A stretch of DNA of 37,394 nucleotides from Bacteroidota bacterium (lineage in GTDB: Bacteria > Bacteroidota > Bacteroidia > Chitinophagales > Chitinophagaceae). Positions 7,008-15,740 of this stretch are shown here, piece by piece. Numbering within the stretch: position 1 is the stretch's first letter; every line of letters begins with the position of its first letter. The notes beneath the pieces were generated by a model that had not been told where the DNA came from, searched no databases, and saw only the letters and a list, made by a program, of their open reading frames with translations. The stretch lies in the NCBI GenBank assembly GCA_018267875.1, contig JAFDXP010000052.1, forward strand, positions 1 through 37,394, written 5' to 3'. The position numbers were made by a program, and so were the translations under genes.

Positions 7008-8354
7008 AAAGTGAAATTGGGTGAGGTTTTAAAGGTTAGAGATAACCGCTTTAAACCAAAGGACAAAGCAATTGAAGGTCTAAAAAGAATTGATAAAATA
7101 GATTTCTCTGGTGAAATATTTATTTCAGATAAGACATCAAACACCGATATGATTTTGATTAAAAAAGGAGATTTGGTGATTTCTGGAATTAATGTAGAAA
7201 AAGGAGCAATGGCAGTTTACACTGGCGAAGATGATATAATTGCAACTATTCATTACTCATCATATAGCTTTGATAAAAACAAAACAGATATTGAGTTTTT
7301 GAAATACTTCTTAAAAAGTATTGAATTTAAAAATGCATTAAAAGAACAAGTACCGGGAGGAATTAAAACAGAAATAAAACCTAAGCATTTACTCCCTCTT
7401 ATTGTTGAAATCCCAACGGATATAAAAGACCAAAGAGAAGTTGTTAAATTATTAAAGGATAGGAATTCAAAAATTGACACCCTCTCCACCGAACTCACCC
7501 ACCAACTCACTTTAGTAAAAAAACTCCGTCAGCAATTGTTGCAAGATGCGGTGCAAGGCAAATTGGTCTCTCAAAATAAAAAGGACGAACCGGCAAGCGA
7601 ATTGCTCAAAAAAATAAAAGCCGAAAAATTGAATAGCGTTGGGCTTAAGCCCAACGCAAAAAAGAAAACAAATAGCCTCGCCTTAAAAAGCGAGACAAAC
7701 ATCAAACCCGAGGAAATTCCTTTTGAAATCCCTGATAATTGGGTGTGGTGTAGGTTGGGGGAAATTTGCGATACTCGTTTGGGTAAAATGCTTGACGGCA
7801 CCAAGAATAAAGGCGAATATTATCCATACTTTAGAAATCTAAATGTACAGTGGTATCGATTTGAATTAGATGATGTGCTTCTGATGAAATTTGAAGAATC
7901 AGAATTAGAGGAATACTCTGTAAAAAAGGGTGACTTGTTAATTTGTGAAGGCGGTTATCCTGGACGAGGTGCAATTTGGGAATCAGAAGATGAAACATTT
8001 AGGTTTCAAAAGGCAATACATAGGGTAAGGTTTTATACTAATATCCCAGCAAAGCTTTATTTGTTTTACTTGGATTTAATTTGTTCAAATGGAAAAATTA
8101 AAGACTACTTAACAGGTTCAGGAATTCAGCATTTGACGGGAATATCATTAAAAAAAATGCCAATTCCCCTTCCCCCACTTTCCGAACAAAACCGCATCGT
8201 TCAAAAATTAGATGAACTAATGCAGTATTGCAATAAGTTGGAAGCAAGCATCAAACTAAGCCAAGCACATAATGAAACACTACTGCAACAGGTTTTGAGA
8301 GAGGCATTGCGTCCGCCTGCTGGCAAGGCAGGGAAAGAAGTGGTTGAAGTTTAA
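6996..8354 (+). CDS. hsdS: Type I restriction-modification system, S (specificity) subunit
   Basis: This HsdS of about 452 residues recognises the split target sequence and positions HsdM and HsdR on it. It has two target-recognition domains (about 1-150 and 240-390), each followed by a conserved helical spacer: KIDTLSTELTHQLTLVKKLR in the middle, and QNRIVQKLDELMQYC then ASIKLSQA near the end. Typical half-repeat motifs are DNWVWCRLGEI (start of the second domain) and PIPLPPLSEQ. The start MSWKKVKLGE at 6996 is preferred over in-frame starts at 6948 and 6966, which lie inside fic, because it aligns with the second domain's opening and with the duplicated ATGA junction. The linker before the second domain and the C-terminal tail are partly encoded by palindromic DNA. 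Confidence 0.93.
   Translation: MSWKKVKLGEVLKVRDNRFKPKDKAIEGLKRIDKIDFSGEIFISDKTSNTDMILIKKGDLVISGINVEKGAMAVYTGEDDIIATIHYSSYSFDKNKTDIEFLKYFLKSIEFKNALKEQVPGGIKTEIKPKHLLPLIVEIPTDIKDQREVVKLLKDRNSKIDTLSTELTHQLTLVKKLRQQLLQDAVQGKLVSQNKKDEPASELLKKIKAEKLNSVGLKPNAKKKTNSLALKSETNIKPEEIPFEIPDNWVWCRLGEICDTRLGKMLDGTKNKGEYYPYFRNLNVQWYRFELDDVLLMKFEESELEEYSVKKGDLLICEGGYPGRGAIWESEDETFRFQKAIHRVRFYTNIPAKLYLFYLDLICSNGKIKDYLTGSGIQHLTGISLKKMPIPLPPLSEQNRIVQKLDELMQYCNKLEASIKLSQAHNETLLQQVLREALRPPAGKAGKEVVEV
7636..7657. repeat. Perfect 22-base palindrome inside hsdS
   Basis: The half-site GCGTTGGGCTT (7636-7646) is followed directly by its exact reverse complement (7647-7657). It is read in frame in the linker before the second target-recognition domain, around residues 214-221, and is an unusual composition for that stretch. 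Confidence 0.9.
7677..7694. repeat. Second hairpin inside the hsdS linker
   Basis: CTCGC (7677-7681) and GCGAG (7690-7694) enclose an A/T-rich loop, 19 bases after the 22-base palindrome and in the same linker. The pair looks like a composite palindromic mini-repeat. Confidence 0.7.
8316..8332. repeat. Small G/C-rich hairpin in the hsdS 3' end
   Basis: CCTGC (8316-8320) and GCAGG (8328-8332) form a hairpin that encodes part of the tail PPAGKAG. It lies after the last helical spacer, where extra residues would do little harm. Confidence 0.55.
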
Positions 8355-8368
8355 AAAAAATAAAGAAA

Positions 8369-9748
8369 ATGAATCAAGAACAAAAACAAAGAGTATTATC
8401 CCAATTAGACCCGTTTTGGAAGTTGGACATTGACAAACGCATTGCAGAGGTTTACAAGGACTACACAGACCTTTCAAGCATGGCAGTTGGTTATTACACC
8501 GTAAGTGAATTGTCGCAATACTCTAAGAAAGTTATTTCACAACTGGGGCAAGTTCTTGAAACACCTTTTTCAAATATTCTTCCCTTTCAGTATCAATTTC
8601 AAAATGATTTTGGTAATGGAAATTTAGGTGACGACTTGGCGAATTTAAACGCATACATCGAAGCGAACAACTTTACAGAAGCAGTCAATGTTTTAACTCG
8701 TTTGGTTTACTATCAAGTTGCAAATGGCTTTTGGGATAAAGTTTTTGAGAAAGACGATAAAAAGCAATTTGCCCAAATTGTAGAAATGGAAAGCAAATTG
8801 AAATTAATTTCAGAGCAACTTTCTAAAAGTATTGAAACAAATAAAACGCTTCTTGAATCACTGAAAACAGAAAAGGAAAATCTTGAATTACTGGTAACAA
8901 CCAAAAAGAAAGAACTTGCAGAAATTGAAGGATTATTACCAACAGCAAGAAATAATTCAGACGAAATAAATAAACTTCTAAATACAAGCGCCGCTACAAA
9001 TGAATCAATAAACAGCCTGTTATCACAGCAGAACACAAATCTAGATACAATCACTAAAAAGATTGAAGAAGAAAAAACGGTTTATACTGCTTTCCAAAAG
9101 GACATTAAAGAATTAAAAGAGTTGTTCAATACTGAAATTGAAAACGGTGGAAAGAAAAATGTTGAATTTGATAAAATGCTTGCTTCGGTTTTAGAACAGA
9201 GTAAAACATTTGATAAACAAATTTTAGTCTTGAATGAACTCATCGGAAAAGAAGGAGCAGTAAGACTATTCAACACTTTCAACGACAGAAAAAAAGATTT
9301 AGACGCACCTGTAAAACGATGGGCTTGGATTGTTATTGGAACTGGTGTTGCCGCTTTGATTTTAATAATTGGAATATTTACAAACTTCTTCGGTTTGATT
9401 CCTACAATGAAAATGCCTGATACAATAGATTGGCAATTCTTGGTTATTAACTCATTAAAATCAACTCCGATTATGATTGTATTGTTCTTTACAATAAAAC
9501 AATATGTAAGAGAAAGAACATTCCAAGAAGAATATGCCTTTCGTTCTGCTATTGCATTGACAGTTCAAGCGTATGGTGACATTTCTGGTTCAAAAAAGGA
9601 AGACCTGATTTTGCAAGCGGTTTCTACAATCTATTCCTTACCATCAATGATGAAAGACAAACCAACAAGTTTTTTCGGATATAGGAGTAAAACATTAACT
9701 GACACAATGAAGGAGATAAACGAAACTTTAAAGACAATTAAGAAATAG
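8369..9748 (+). CDS. Coiled-coil protein with two membrane segments, restriction-operon associated
   Basis: No family was recognised for this 459-residue protein. It has an N-terminal globular region (1-130, aromatic-rich, e.g. LDPFWKLDI at 13-21), a long Glu/Lys/Leu-rich coiled coil (about 133-290), membrane segment 1 (about 318-340), membrane segment 2 (about 356-376), and a cytoplasmic-looking C-terminal helical domain (380-459, RERTFQEEYAFRS). No catalytic motif was found. It starts 14 bases after hsdS on the same strand and is followed by the island edge, so it is very likely co-transcribed with hsdS. The architecture is compatible with a membrane-tethered sensor or effector, but that is inference from the layout only; it could equally be an unrelated cargo gene. 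Confidence 0.8.
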   Translation: MNQEQKQRVLSQLDPFWKLDIDKRIAEVYKDYTDLSSMAVGYYTVSELSQYSKKVISQLGQVLETPFSNILPFQYQFQNDFGNGNLGDDLANLNAYIEANNFTEAVNVLTRLVYYQVANGFWDKVFEKDDKKQFAQIVEMESKLKLISEQLSKSIETNKTLLESLKTEKENLELLVTTKKKELAEIEGLLPTARNNSDEINKLLNTSAATNESINSLLSQQNTNLDTITKKIEEEKTVYTAFQKDIKELKELFNTEIENGGKKNVEFDKMLASVLEQSKTFDKQILVLNELIGKEGAVRLFNTFNDRKKDLDAPVKRWAWIVIGTGVAALILIIGIFTNFFGLIPTMKMPDTIDWQFLVINSLKSTPIMIVLFFTIKQYVRERTFQEEYAFRSAIALTVQAYGDISGSKKEDLILQAVSTIYSLPSMMKDKPTSFFGYRSKTLTDTMKEINETLKTIKK

Positions 9749-9978
9749 CCAACGCAATTTGCAAGCACAATTAAAAACCGCACAAGCCGACACACGACCA
9801 AAGTTTTTAATAGAGCTTGCAAAGCCGACCCAAAAGAAAAATTGTTTTTAAAAAATTTCCAACGCTTCAAAAAAAATAAAACACCCGGCACACAAGCCCG
9901 ACAAAAAAGCACTCGACAAATGACACAAACGGACGACATAAAAATGGTTGTAACCCACGACAGACAAGGAACGCCAGC
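9749..9978. other. Noncoding spacer downstream of the restriction locus
   Basis: No gene is evident. The C/A-rich composition and words such as ACACAAGCC, CCGACA and GCCAACGC repeat those of 1255-1544, supporting a common origin of the two island spacers. Confidence 0.5.
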
Positions 9979-10166
9979 CTATAACATGATCGGTTTGGCA
10001 ATATGGCGGCTGAAGTGCTTCTATGAAACATTTGTGCAAGGTTCAACAGCAGTAATTCTATTGAGCTTTTGTACTAAAAATCCGTTCCTTAGTGATAAAT
10101 TTAATAGCGGATACGGGCTGACGATTTTCAAATACCGCCAAATCGCCCTGCCGTAGCCGTTATGTA
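9979..10166. repeat. attC-like large imperfect palindrome, copy 2
   Basis: TAAC (9982-9985) pairs with GTTA (10159-10162). The inner arms GGCAATATGGCGG (9997-10009) and CCGCCAAATCGCC (10135-10147) pair at 11 of 13 positions. An intermediate CGG (9991-9993) pairs with CCG (10151-10153), and the two arms have equal length with unpaired spacers at matching places. The loop is about 125 bases and contains AACATTTGTGC (10027-10037), shared exactly with copy 1 at 1121-1254. No integrase is nearby. Confidence 0.6.
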
Positions 10167-10218
10167 CCATGCTAATAGAATGTTTACAATCGGCTTTTTA
10201 TATCCCCCCTTTTTTTCT

Positions 10219-11013
10219 CTATCGGCGTTTTCGCTTCAACTCTTCAGCATAGATTACATCTGCATTTGATTCGCTATGTTCTAATGTTTCGATAATAACT
10301 TCACGTAGTTGCGGCTCTTTAAGGTAAGGGGCTAAAATGTCTTTATAGCCACCTTTTTTATAAACACCTAATGCCACAACGGCATATCCTTTTATGCCGG
10401 CTTCCCATTCCTTCAATGCTTGCACAATTAGAGATTCTACTTTTTTATTCGTGTCAAATCTGGCTAAGGTTTGAAGGGCAAAGACTTTGGCCCTTGGACG
10501 TTTATCTTGAATTCGTTCATATCCGGTTCGGATAATGCTTTGTTCGTTCATTGATAAATACAAGGGTAATAAAGGGCTGTTTGAAAAGTCATTCATGTCA
10601 ACCAGATAGTCAAAGGCGATGGTGGTTTGAGTTGGCAAGAGTTTCATGATAGCTGCAACATTTAGTGTTTTTAAAAACTTGTTGTCTTCAACATTCATCC
10701 GTTCCAGCAAAAGAGCGTTGTATTCTTTATCGCCAAGTGAAGCTACTAATCGGTATGCTATTCCTTTCTGATAATAGTTAGTAGAGTTTAAAAGTTTGCC
10801 GATATTATCTGTATAAATTTTATAGCTTTTAAATTCTGAAAAATCTACCGAAATACGTTCTAAGGAGTCGAGTGTGTGGTAAAATTGCTTAAATTCTTTT
10901 TCTGCAAATCGCCTATCAAGACAATTTTTAAACGACCGTTCTATCACATAAGGCACAGCAGAAAAAGCCGTAGTAGCAAGAAAAAACAAAAAGATAAAAA
11001 TCAATATTTTCAT
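10219..11013 (-). CDS. Secreted helical-repeat (HEAT-like) protein of unknown function
   Basis: This 264-residue protein has a clear signal peptide (MKILIFIFLFFLATTAFSA, cleavage near residue 19) and so is probably periplasmic. The rest is helical. Units such as AKVFALQTLARFDTNKKVESLIVQAL and KGYAVVALGVYKKGGYKDILAPYL look like HEAT-type pairs of helices. The C-terminus is very basic (KRKRR). It lies downstream of sucC on the same strand, with a hairpin between them, and converges on the defence island. No enzyme motif is present. The repeat assignment is from pattern only. Confidence 0.7.
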   Translation of the reverse strand: MKILIFIFLFFLATTAFSAVPYVIERSFKNCLDRRFAEKEFKQFYHTLDSLERISVDFSEFKSYKIYTDNIGKLLNSTNYYQKGIAYRLVASLGDKEYNALLLERMNVEDNKFLKTLNVAAIMKLLPTQTTIAFDYLVDMNDFSNSPLLPLYLSMNEQSIIRTGYERIQDKRPRAKVFALQTLARFDTNKKVESLIVQALKEWEAGIKGYAVVALGVYKKGGYKDILAPYLKEPQLREVIIETLEHSESNADVIYAEELKRKRR

Positions 11014-11046
11014 AGTGGAAACTCAACACAAAGGCTGCAAAATAGT

Positions 11047-11075
11047 AAAGAGCCGCCTTATTCAGACAGCTCTTT
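11047..11075 (-). terminator. Hairpin downstream of sucC
   Basis: AAAGAGC (11047-11053) and GCTCTTT (11069-11075) form a seven-base stem 35 bases after the sucC stop. The following T-run is weak (ACTATTTT on the - strand), so it may be a leaky terminator or an mRNA end-stabilising hairpin. Confidence 0.5.
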
Positions 11076-11109
11076 GATAAAATACAAAATCATGTTTTAT
11101 AAAAACCGT

Positions 11110-12327
11110 TTAAGCACTTACAGCTTTTTGAACTAATTCAGCTGCTTCGCTCAACAAAATGGCACTTTCTACTTTCAATCCGCTTTCTTCTATCAATTTT
11201 TTAGCTTCAGCGGCATTTGTTCCTTGTAATCGAACAATAATTGGGATGTTGATGTTGCCTAATTTATTATATGCTTCAATTACACCCGCCGCTACTCGAT
11301 CACAACGAACAATACCACCAAAGATATTGATCAGAATAGCTTTTACATTCGGGTCTTTCAAAATAATTCGGAAACCGGCTTCTACGGTTTGTGCATTGGC
11401 AGTTCCTCCAACATCCAAAAAGTTAGCAGGCTCACCACCGGCCAATTTAATCATATCCATAGTTGCCATAGCTAAACCTGCACCATTCACCATACAACCT
11501 ACGTTACCATCTAACTTCACATAATTAAGGTTGAATTCGCCGGCTTCTACCTCGGTAGGATCTTCTTCATTTTTATCGCGCATATCAACTAAATCAGCAT
11601 GGCGCATTAAGGCATTATCATCAAGGTTCATTTTACAATCCACCGCAACAACTTTGTCATCGGCTGTTTTAAACAGTGGATTGATTTCAAGCATAGAGCA
11701 ATCCAGTCCTACATAAGCATTGTAAAGGTTCACTACAAACTTGGTCATATTTTTGAAAGCCTCACCACTCAAGCCTAAATTGAATGCAATTTTTCGTGCT
11801 TGAAAAGCTTGTAAGGGCATGTTTGGATGCACCCATTCTTTGAATATTTTTTCCGGTGTATGATGAGCTACTTCTTCAATATCCATTCCACCTTCCGTAG
11901 AATACATTATGACGTTTTGCTTCTTAGCACGATCCAGCAAAATAGAGAGATAAAATTCTTTGCGTTCGCTGGGTCCGTCATAATACATATCTTGAGCTAC
12001 CAGAATTTTATGAACCACTTTTCCGACAGCACCGGTTTGAATGGTAACTAATGTGTGTCCTAATATATTTTTGGCTACTTTTTCAACATCTTCAGCACTT
12101 TTCACCACTTGAACACCGTGTTGTTCAGGCACTTCTTTCATGGTTCCTTTTCCACGCCCACCGGCATGGATTTGCGCTTTTACTACTGCGAATTTTGTGC
12201 CGTTGTCCACTGCCATTTGTTTGTAAGCATTCAACGCGCTATCTACCGTATCCACAGCAATGCCGCCTTGTGTGGGAACGTTATATCGTTTCAGTAATTC
12301 TTTTGCTTGGTACTCGTGTAAATTCAT
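11110..12327 (-). CDS. sucC: Succinyl-CoA ligase (ADP/GDP-forming), beta subunit
   Basis: This 405-residue subunit works with SucD to convert succinyl-CoA to succinate with nucleotide triphosphate formation in the citric acid cycle. It opens with MNLHEYQAKELL, the family signature, followed by an ATP-grasp domain with HAGGRGKG (54-61). It closes with the ligase domain containing NIFGGIVRCD and a Gly-rich GGTANAQ. Length is close to the family norm (about 388-400). sucD is not adjacent, as in many Bacteroidetes. A TATCTTCG element (12347-12354 on the - strand, 7 of 8 to the Bacteroidetes -7 consensus) lies 19 bases upstream of the start. Confidence 0.96.
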   Translation of the reverse strand: MNLHEYQAKELLKRYNVPTQGGIAVDTVDSALNAYKQMAVDNGTKFAVVKAQIHAGGRGKGTMKEVPEQHGVQVVKSAEDVEKVAKNILGHTLVTIQTGAVGKVVHKILVAQDMYYDGPSERKEFYLSILLDRAKKQNVIMYSTEGGMDIEEVAHHTPEKIFKEWVHPNMPLQAFQARKIAFNLGLSGEAFKNMTKFVVNLYNAYVGLDCSMLEINPLFKTADDKVVAVDCKMNLDDNALMRHADLVDMRDKNEEDPTEVEAGEFNLNYVKLDGNVGCMVNGAGLAMATMDMIKLAGGEPANFLDVGGTANAQTVEAGFRIILKDPNVKAILINIFGGIVRCDRVAAGVIEAYNKLGNINIPIIVRLQGTNAAEAKKLIEESGLKVESAILLSEAAELVQKAVSA

Positions 12328-12482
12328 ACGTCAAAAAAAATTTGCGCGAAGATAGTAGATAATTGGTCAAAGCGGTAGTGATTACTATTAGACTATGATG
12401 ATATTAATTTGAACTCCATTGATCATTGCCCTTTTCATACTTTCTTCTTCAACATTTATCTATTTTTTCTCTCTTTTCTCAC

Positions 12483-15400
12483 TTATTGGTGAATAAATTT
12501 TTGAATCCATCGTGTTCCATCTGCTGAAGCTTCGATAAAATACATCCCTGCCGGCAATCCTGAAAGGGAAAGCGTTGTTTCTGATTTTCCGCTTGGTGCA
12601 TTTATCGTTTTACTTTGAAGGATTTGCCCTGTAATATTATAGAGCTTTAAAACAACTGTAGTTGGTTGATTTAATGACATGTTCACTCCTACATTTTCGA
12701 AAGCCGGATTATTGTTGATTTTAAAAATTAGGTTATCCTTTTCTGAAATCGAAGCAATTTTATCAATAAGAATCATGCCTGTATCTATACGCTTATACCA
12801 AACCGGAGCCGTAATAGTTCGCTTTCCGGCAATAGTAATATCGGCATAGTAGTAGGCAATGGCACTATCAGGCAAAGAAAAATCAGTGAAATTTAACGTT
12901 CTGCCTGAAATAGACGTAAGTGCCGTTGCAACGGTATTGCTTCCGGGTCTGCCGCTCATCAAAGTAATATGGGGTGTTCCGGTCGGGTTGGTGGGATCAT
13001 AGGCATAAATGGTCAATGCAGGAGCAAAACTATGAGTGATTTCGGTTCCCATTTGGCGGTTATAGACCAATATCTCAGCACGTGTATCACAATCTTCGGT
13101 AGCATAAAAGCGCATTTGATTCATAGCAATCATAAAATCATTTTTAGATAGAGAAGGTGCAATCACGGCAGTTCGGGAATAGGCTGTTGTGCCAAAGGTT
13201 GTGTAGTGGTTATCATGATCTACTAAAGGTGCTACTCGATATCCTCTTGCCAGCATGGCTTGATAGTAGGGCAAATAAGACATGCTGCTGGCAGGGTCAG
13301 TATAATTTGTATTTGTACTGAATGCTGGACCGCTTTCAACGGCTATTCCAACCAATGCACTATCGGCACGAGCATTGAGCGATTGATAGGCAAGATTTCC
13401 AAAATCAGAAAATGATGGATGTGCCAATGTTGCAAAAGCACGATTGGAAGAGGCATTTAACACCTTTCTGAACAAGCCGCTGTCAGATAAATAATCATTC
13501 TTAGGAACATAGATATCATAGTTGGGGCTACCATTCAGCTTTTCCCAACCAATAAGGCTATCAACACCATAAACCAAAACGTGTCCACCGCCTGAACTGA
13601 TAGTCCCCCACTCCATGCCGTATAAGGCAAGAAAACCACTGTGAGTAGAAGTATAATTAGCGGCTTCCGTTAAACCTAATTGATACTTGGGCAACAACAT
13701 GCCGGGGTTTTTGGCTTGCGAATAATGATTATGCTCACTGATACCCAAAAAGTCCATGCAGAGCGCGTTTTGAGCATAAGAGTAATCGTCGGTTGGCGTA
13801 TAGGTTGCGTTGTCTTTATTGCCATCCGAATAGGAGCTATGGGCATGTAAATTACCAAAGTAAAAATGATAGGCGGGATTGTTGGTAGTAGCGGTTGAGC
13901 CTTGCAAATAGGTGATTGTTCGATAAATAGGTCCACCAATACAATCATCATTGTAGCCAAAAACAAAAAAATTGTAGGTCGTATTTGCCATCAAATTGTT
14001 GGCTGAAAAGCTATAATTAGCACCGGTTGATACAACCGTTCCTCCTCCTAATGAATTACCAATGGTATAGCTGCTTTGGTTTTGTGGCATTGCACTGAGT
14101 GTGTTATTGGCACTCATGACCACCAAATATCCGTTCACAACAGATGGATAAGGATTGAAGAAGCCATGAATAAAATTGCTTCCTGTTGTAAAATTTAAGT
14201 TGCTGGCATCACCATTCGGAGTTTGACAATTGTAAAAAATCGTTGTTGATTTTTGCCCGATCAAGGGGCTTGTCAACAAATAGACCGGACCGTTGCTGCA
14301 AGCATAATTATTGAGTGCAAAGACAAAAAAATGATAGTTAGTAGAATGGCTGAGATTGCCGGCAATGAAGGAAGTGCCAGCACCTCGATAAACGACGGTA
14401 TCATTACCTAAATAATTTCCTACTTGATATTGAGTGCCATTTACGGGAAAGTTGCTTAACGTACTATTTTTACTGGCAATGACAAGATATTCACTGGCAC
14501 CTTGCCCGGCGGTAAAGCTGACTGGAATAGTATGTGTAGTGGGCTTTCCAAAAATAAGGTTAGAAGGTTGAGTTGTTGGTGGCACACAAGGCGGACCCGC
14601 CGGTGTCATCTGCATTCCGACAAGCGGATTTTGAGTTTTGTATCGAATGATGCCATTGCAATAAATATTAGACGAGAAAATGTAAAAAGTATAGGGCGTT
14701 TGAGGGCTTAGGTTAGTTGCAGAAAAAGAAGGATTGTTGCCACGATAAATTACAGTTCCGGTACCGATAATATCACCCACATGATATACAACGCCATTGA
14801 CTGGTGTATCATTCAAGTTGCCTTGATCGGTCATTACAATTAAATATTCGTCCGGTGCTGGTGATGCAGTAGTAAAATTTCCCTGAAATGAAGTCGGTGT
14901 AAGGTTGCTAAATGTTAAACCGGTTGCAGATGAAGTTGGTGTTGCACAAGGGTTTCCGGTAGCTGTTATGGTCAAATCGTCTATTGAAATTAAGGGTCGA
15001 GACCCGGAACTTCCGCCTGTTGCATTAAAGTAATAGAATCGCAATCGAGCATTTGGATTGTTATTAAACGAAGCAGGAAGTGCTAAATTGGCAATAGATC
15101 CATTAGCACTTATGTAGTTAGTAATAGAAACAGCAGCACCGGTTAATTCTGTAAATGTTGTACCGTTTATTGAGGCATAAACCTTTAAGGCTCCATTCCG
15201 ATTGCTGGTAGAAGTTCCGTTAAACACCGTTGCCCAATTGAAACTGAGTGTTCCGGCATTGATTCCGGTAAAGTCCATAAAAAAATCGAAGGCTACCGAA
15301 CTGGTGTTATTAGTGGTTCCCGTAACCAACATCATCATCTTTCCATTTATGGAGTCGCGTTGCAATCCGCCGGAGCTTTGAGTGGCCCATGCAGCAGAAG

Positions 15401-15626
15401 AAGTAGTAATTTTTGTTGGATCAGGAATAGCATTGGTGCCACCTATGGGAACAGATGCAAAACGATTACTTCCATATCCCGATGCAAAATTATTAGCCCA
15501 AAAACCAATACTGTCAAAGTTTTCAACGTAGGTGAGGGCAGGCTGAAAAGCCATTGGCACCGGTGTTTGAGCTAATCCTATAAATGAGCATAAAAAACTG
15601 CATAAAAAAAGACTGATGTGCTTCAT
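12483..15626 (-). CDS. Large secreted PHP-domain protein with type IX sorting domain
   Basis: This protein has 1047 residues from the start at 15626, chosen because MKHISLFLCSFLCSFIGLAQ is a good signal peptide; a longer frame to 15707 lacks one. Order of parts: a jelly-roll-like N-terminal region (about 25-225), three related fibronectin-III-like repeats (about 226-580, each with a YLIVM/YLVIA strand and a TxYxFFVF strand), a PHP-type metal-dependent hydrolase domain beginning at NLHAHSSYSDG (about 591-601) with a later SEHNHY, and a C-terminal Por sorting domain (last 80 or so residues, LYNITGQILQSKTI and LPAGMYFIEA). PHP domains usually hydrolyse phosphoesters at a metal centre; the substrate here is unknown. 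It should cross the outer membrane by type IX secretion and stay on the surface or be released. It follows a sigma-54 activator gene. Confidence 0.88.
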   Translation of the reverse strand: MKHISLFLCSFLCSFIGLAQTPVPMAFQPALTYVENFDSIGFWANNFASGYGSNRFASVPIGGTNAIPDPTKITTSSAAWATQSSGGLQRDSINGKMMMLVTGTTNNTSSVAFDFFMDFTGINAGTLSFNWATVFNGTSTSNRNGALKVYASINGTTFTELTGAAVSITNYISANGSIANLALPASFNNNPNARLRFYYFNATGGSSGSRPLISIDDLTITATGNPCATPTSSATGLTFSNLTPTSFQGNFTTASPAPDEYLIVMTDQGNLNDTPVNGVVYHVGDIIGTGTVIYRGNNPSFSATNLSPQTPYTFYIFSSNIYCNGIIRYKTQNPLVGMQMTPAGPPCVPPTTQPSNLIFGKPTTHTIPVSFTAGQGASEYLVIASKNSTLSNFPVNGTQYQVGNYLGNDTVVYRGAGTSFIAGNLSHSTNYHFFVFALNNYACSNGPVYLLTSPLIGQKSTTIFYNCQTPNGDASNLNFTTGSNFIHGFFNPYPSVVNGYLVVMSANNTLSAMPQNQSSYTIGNSLGGGTVVSTGANYSFSANNLMANTTYNFFVFGYNDDCIGGPIYRTITYLQGSTATTNNPAYHFYFGNLHAHSSYSDGNKDNATYTPTDDYSYAQNALCMDFLGISEHNHYSQAKNPGMLLPKYQLGLTEAANYTSTHSGFLALYGMEWGTISSGGGHVLVYGVDSLIGWEKLNGSPNYDIYVPKNDYLSDSGLFRKVLNASSNRAFATLAHPSFSDFGNLAYQSLNARADSALVGIAVESGPAFSTNTNYTDPASSMSYLPYYQAMLARGYRVAPLVDHDNHYTTFGTTAYSRTAVIAPSLSKNDFMIAMNQMRFYATEDCDTRAEILVYNRQMGTEITHSFAPALTIYAYDPTNPTGTPHITLMSGRPGSNTVATALTSISGRTLNFTDFSLPDSAIAYYYADITIAGKRTITAPVWYKRIDTGMILIDKIASISEKDNLIFKINNNPAFENVGVNMSLNQPTTVVLKLYNITGQILQSKTINAPSGKSETTLSLSGLPAGMYFIEASADGTRWIQKFIHQ

Positions 15627-15740
15627 CTTTATGAAAAATAAAAAAATAAAAAAAATATGGCGATGAGATTCTGTAACTGATAACCAAAATTGTAATTGAG
15701 TTAACAATTTTTAGTATGGTAACTAATTCTATTCACAATG

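Noticed and set aside
9842-10156. 104-codon + strand frame downstream of the restriction operon
   Set aside because: It spans the C/A-rich spacer and the second palindrome; the sequence is explained by the repeat, and no protein family is visible.
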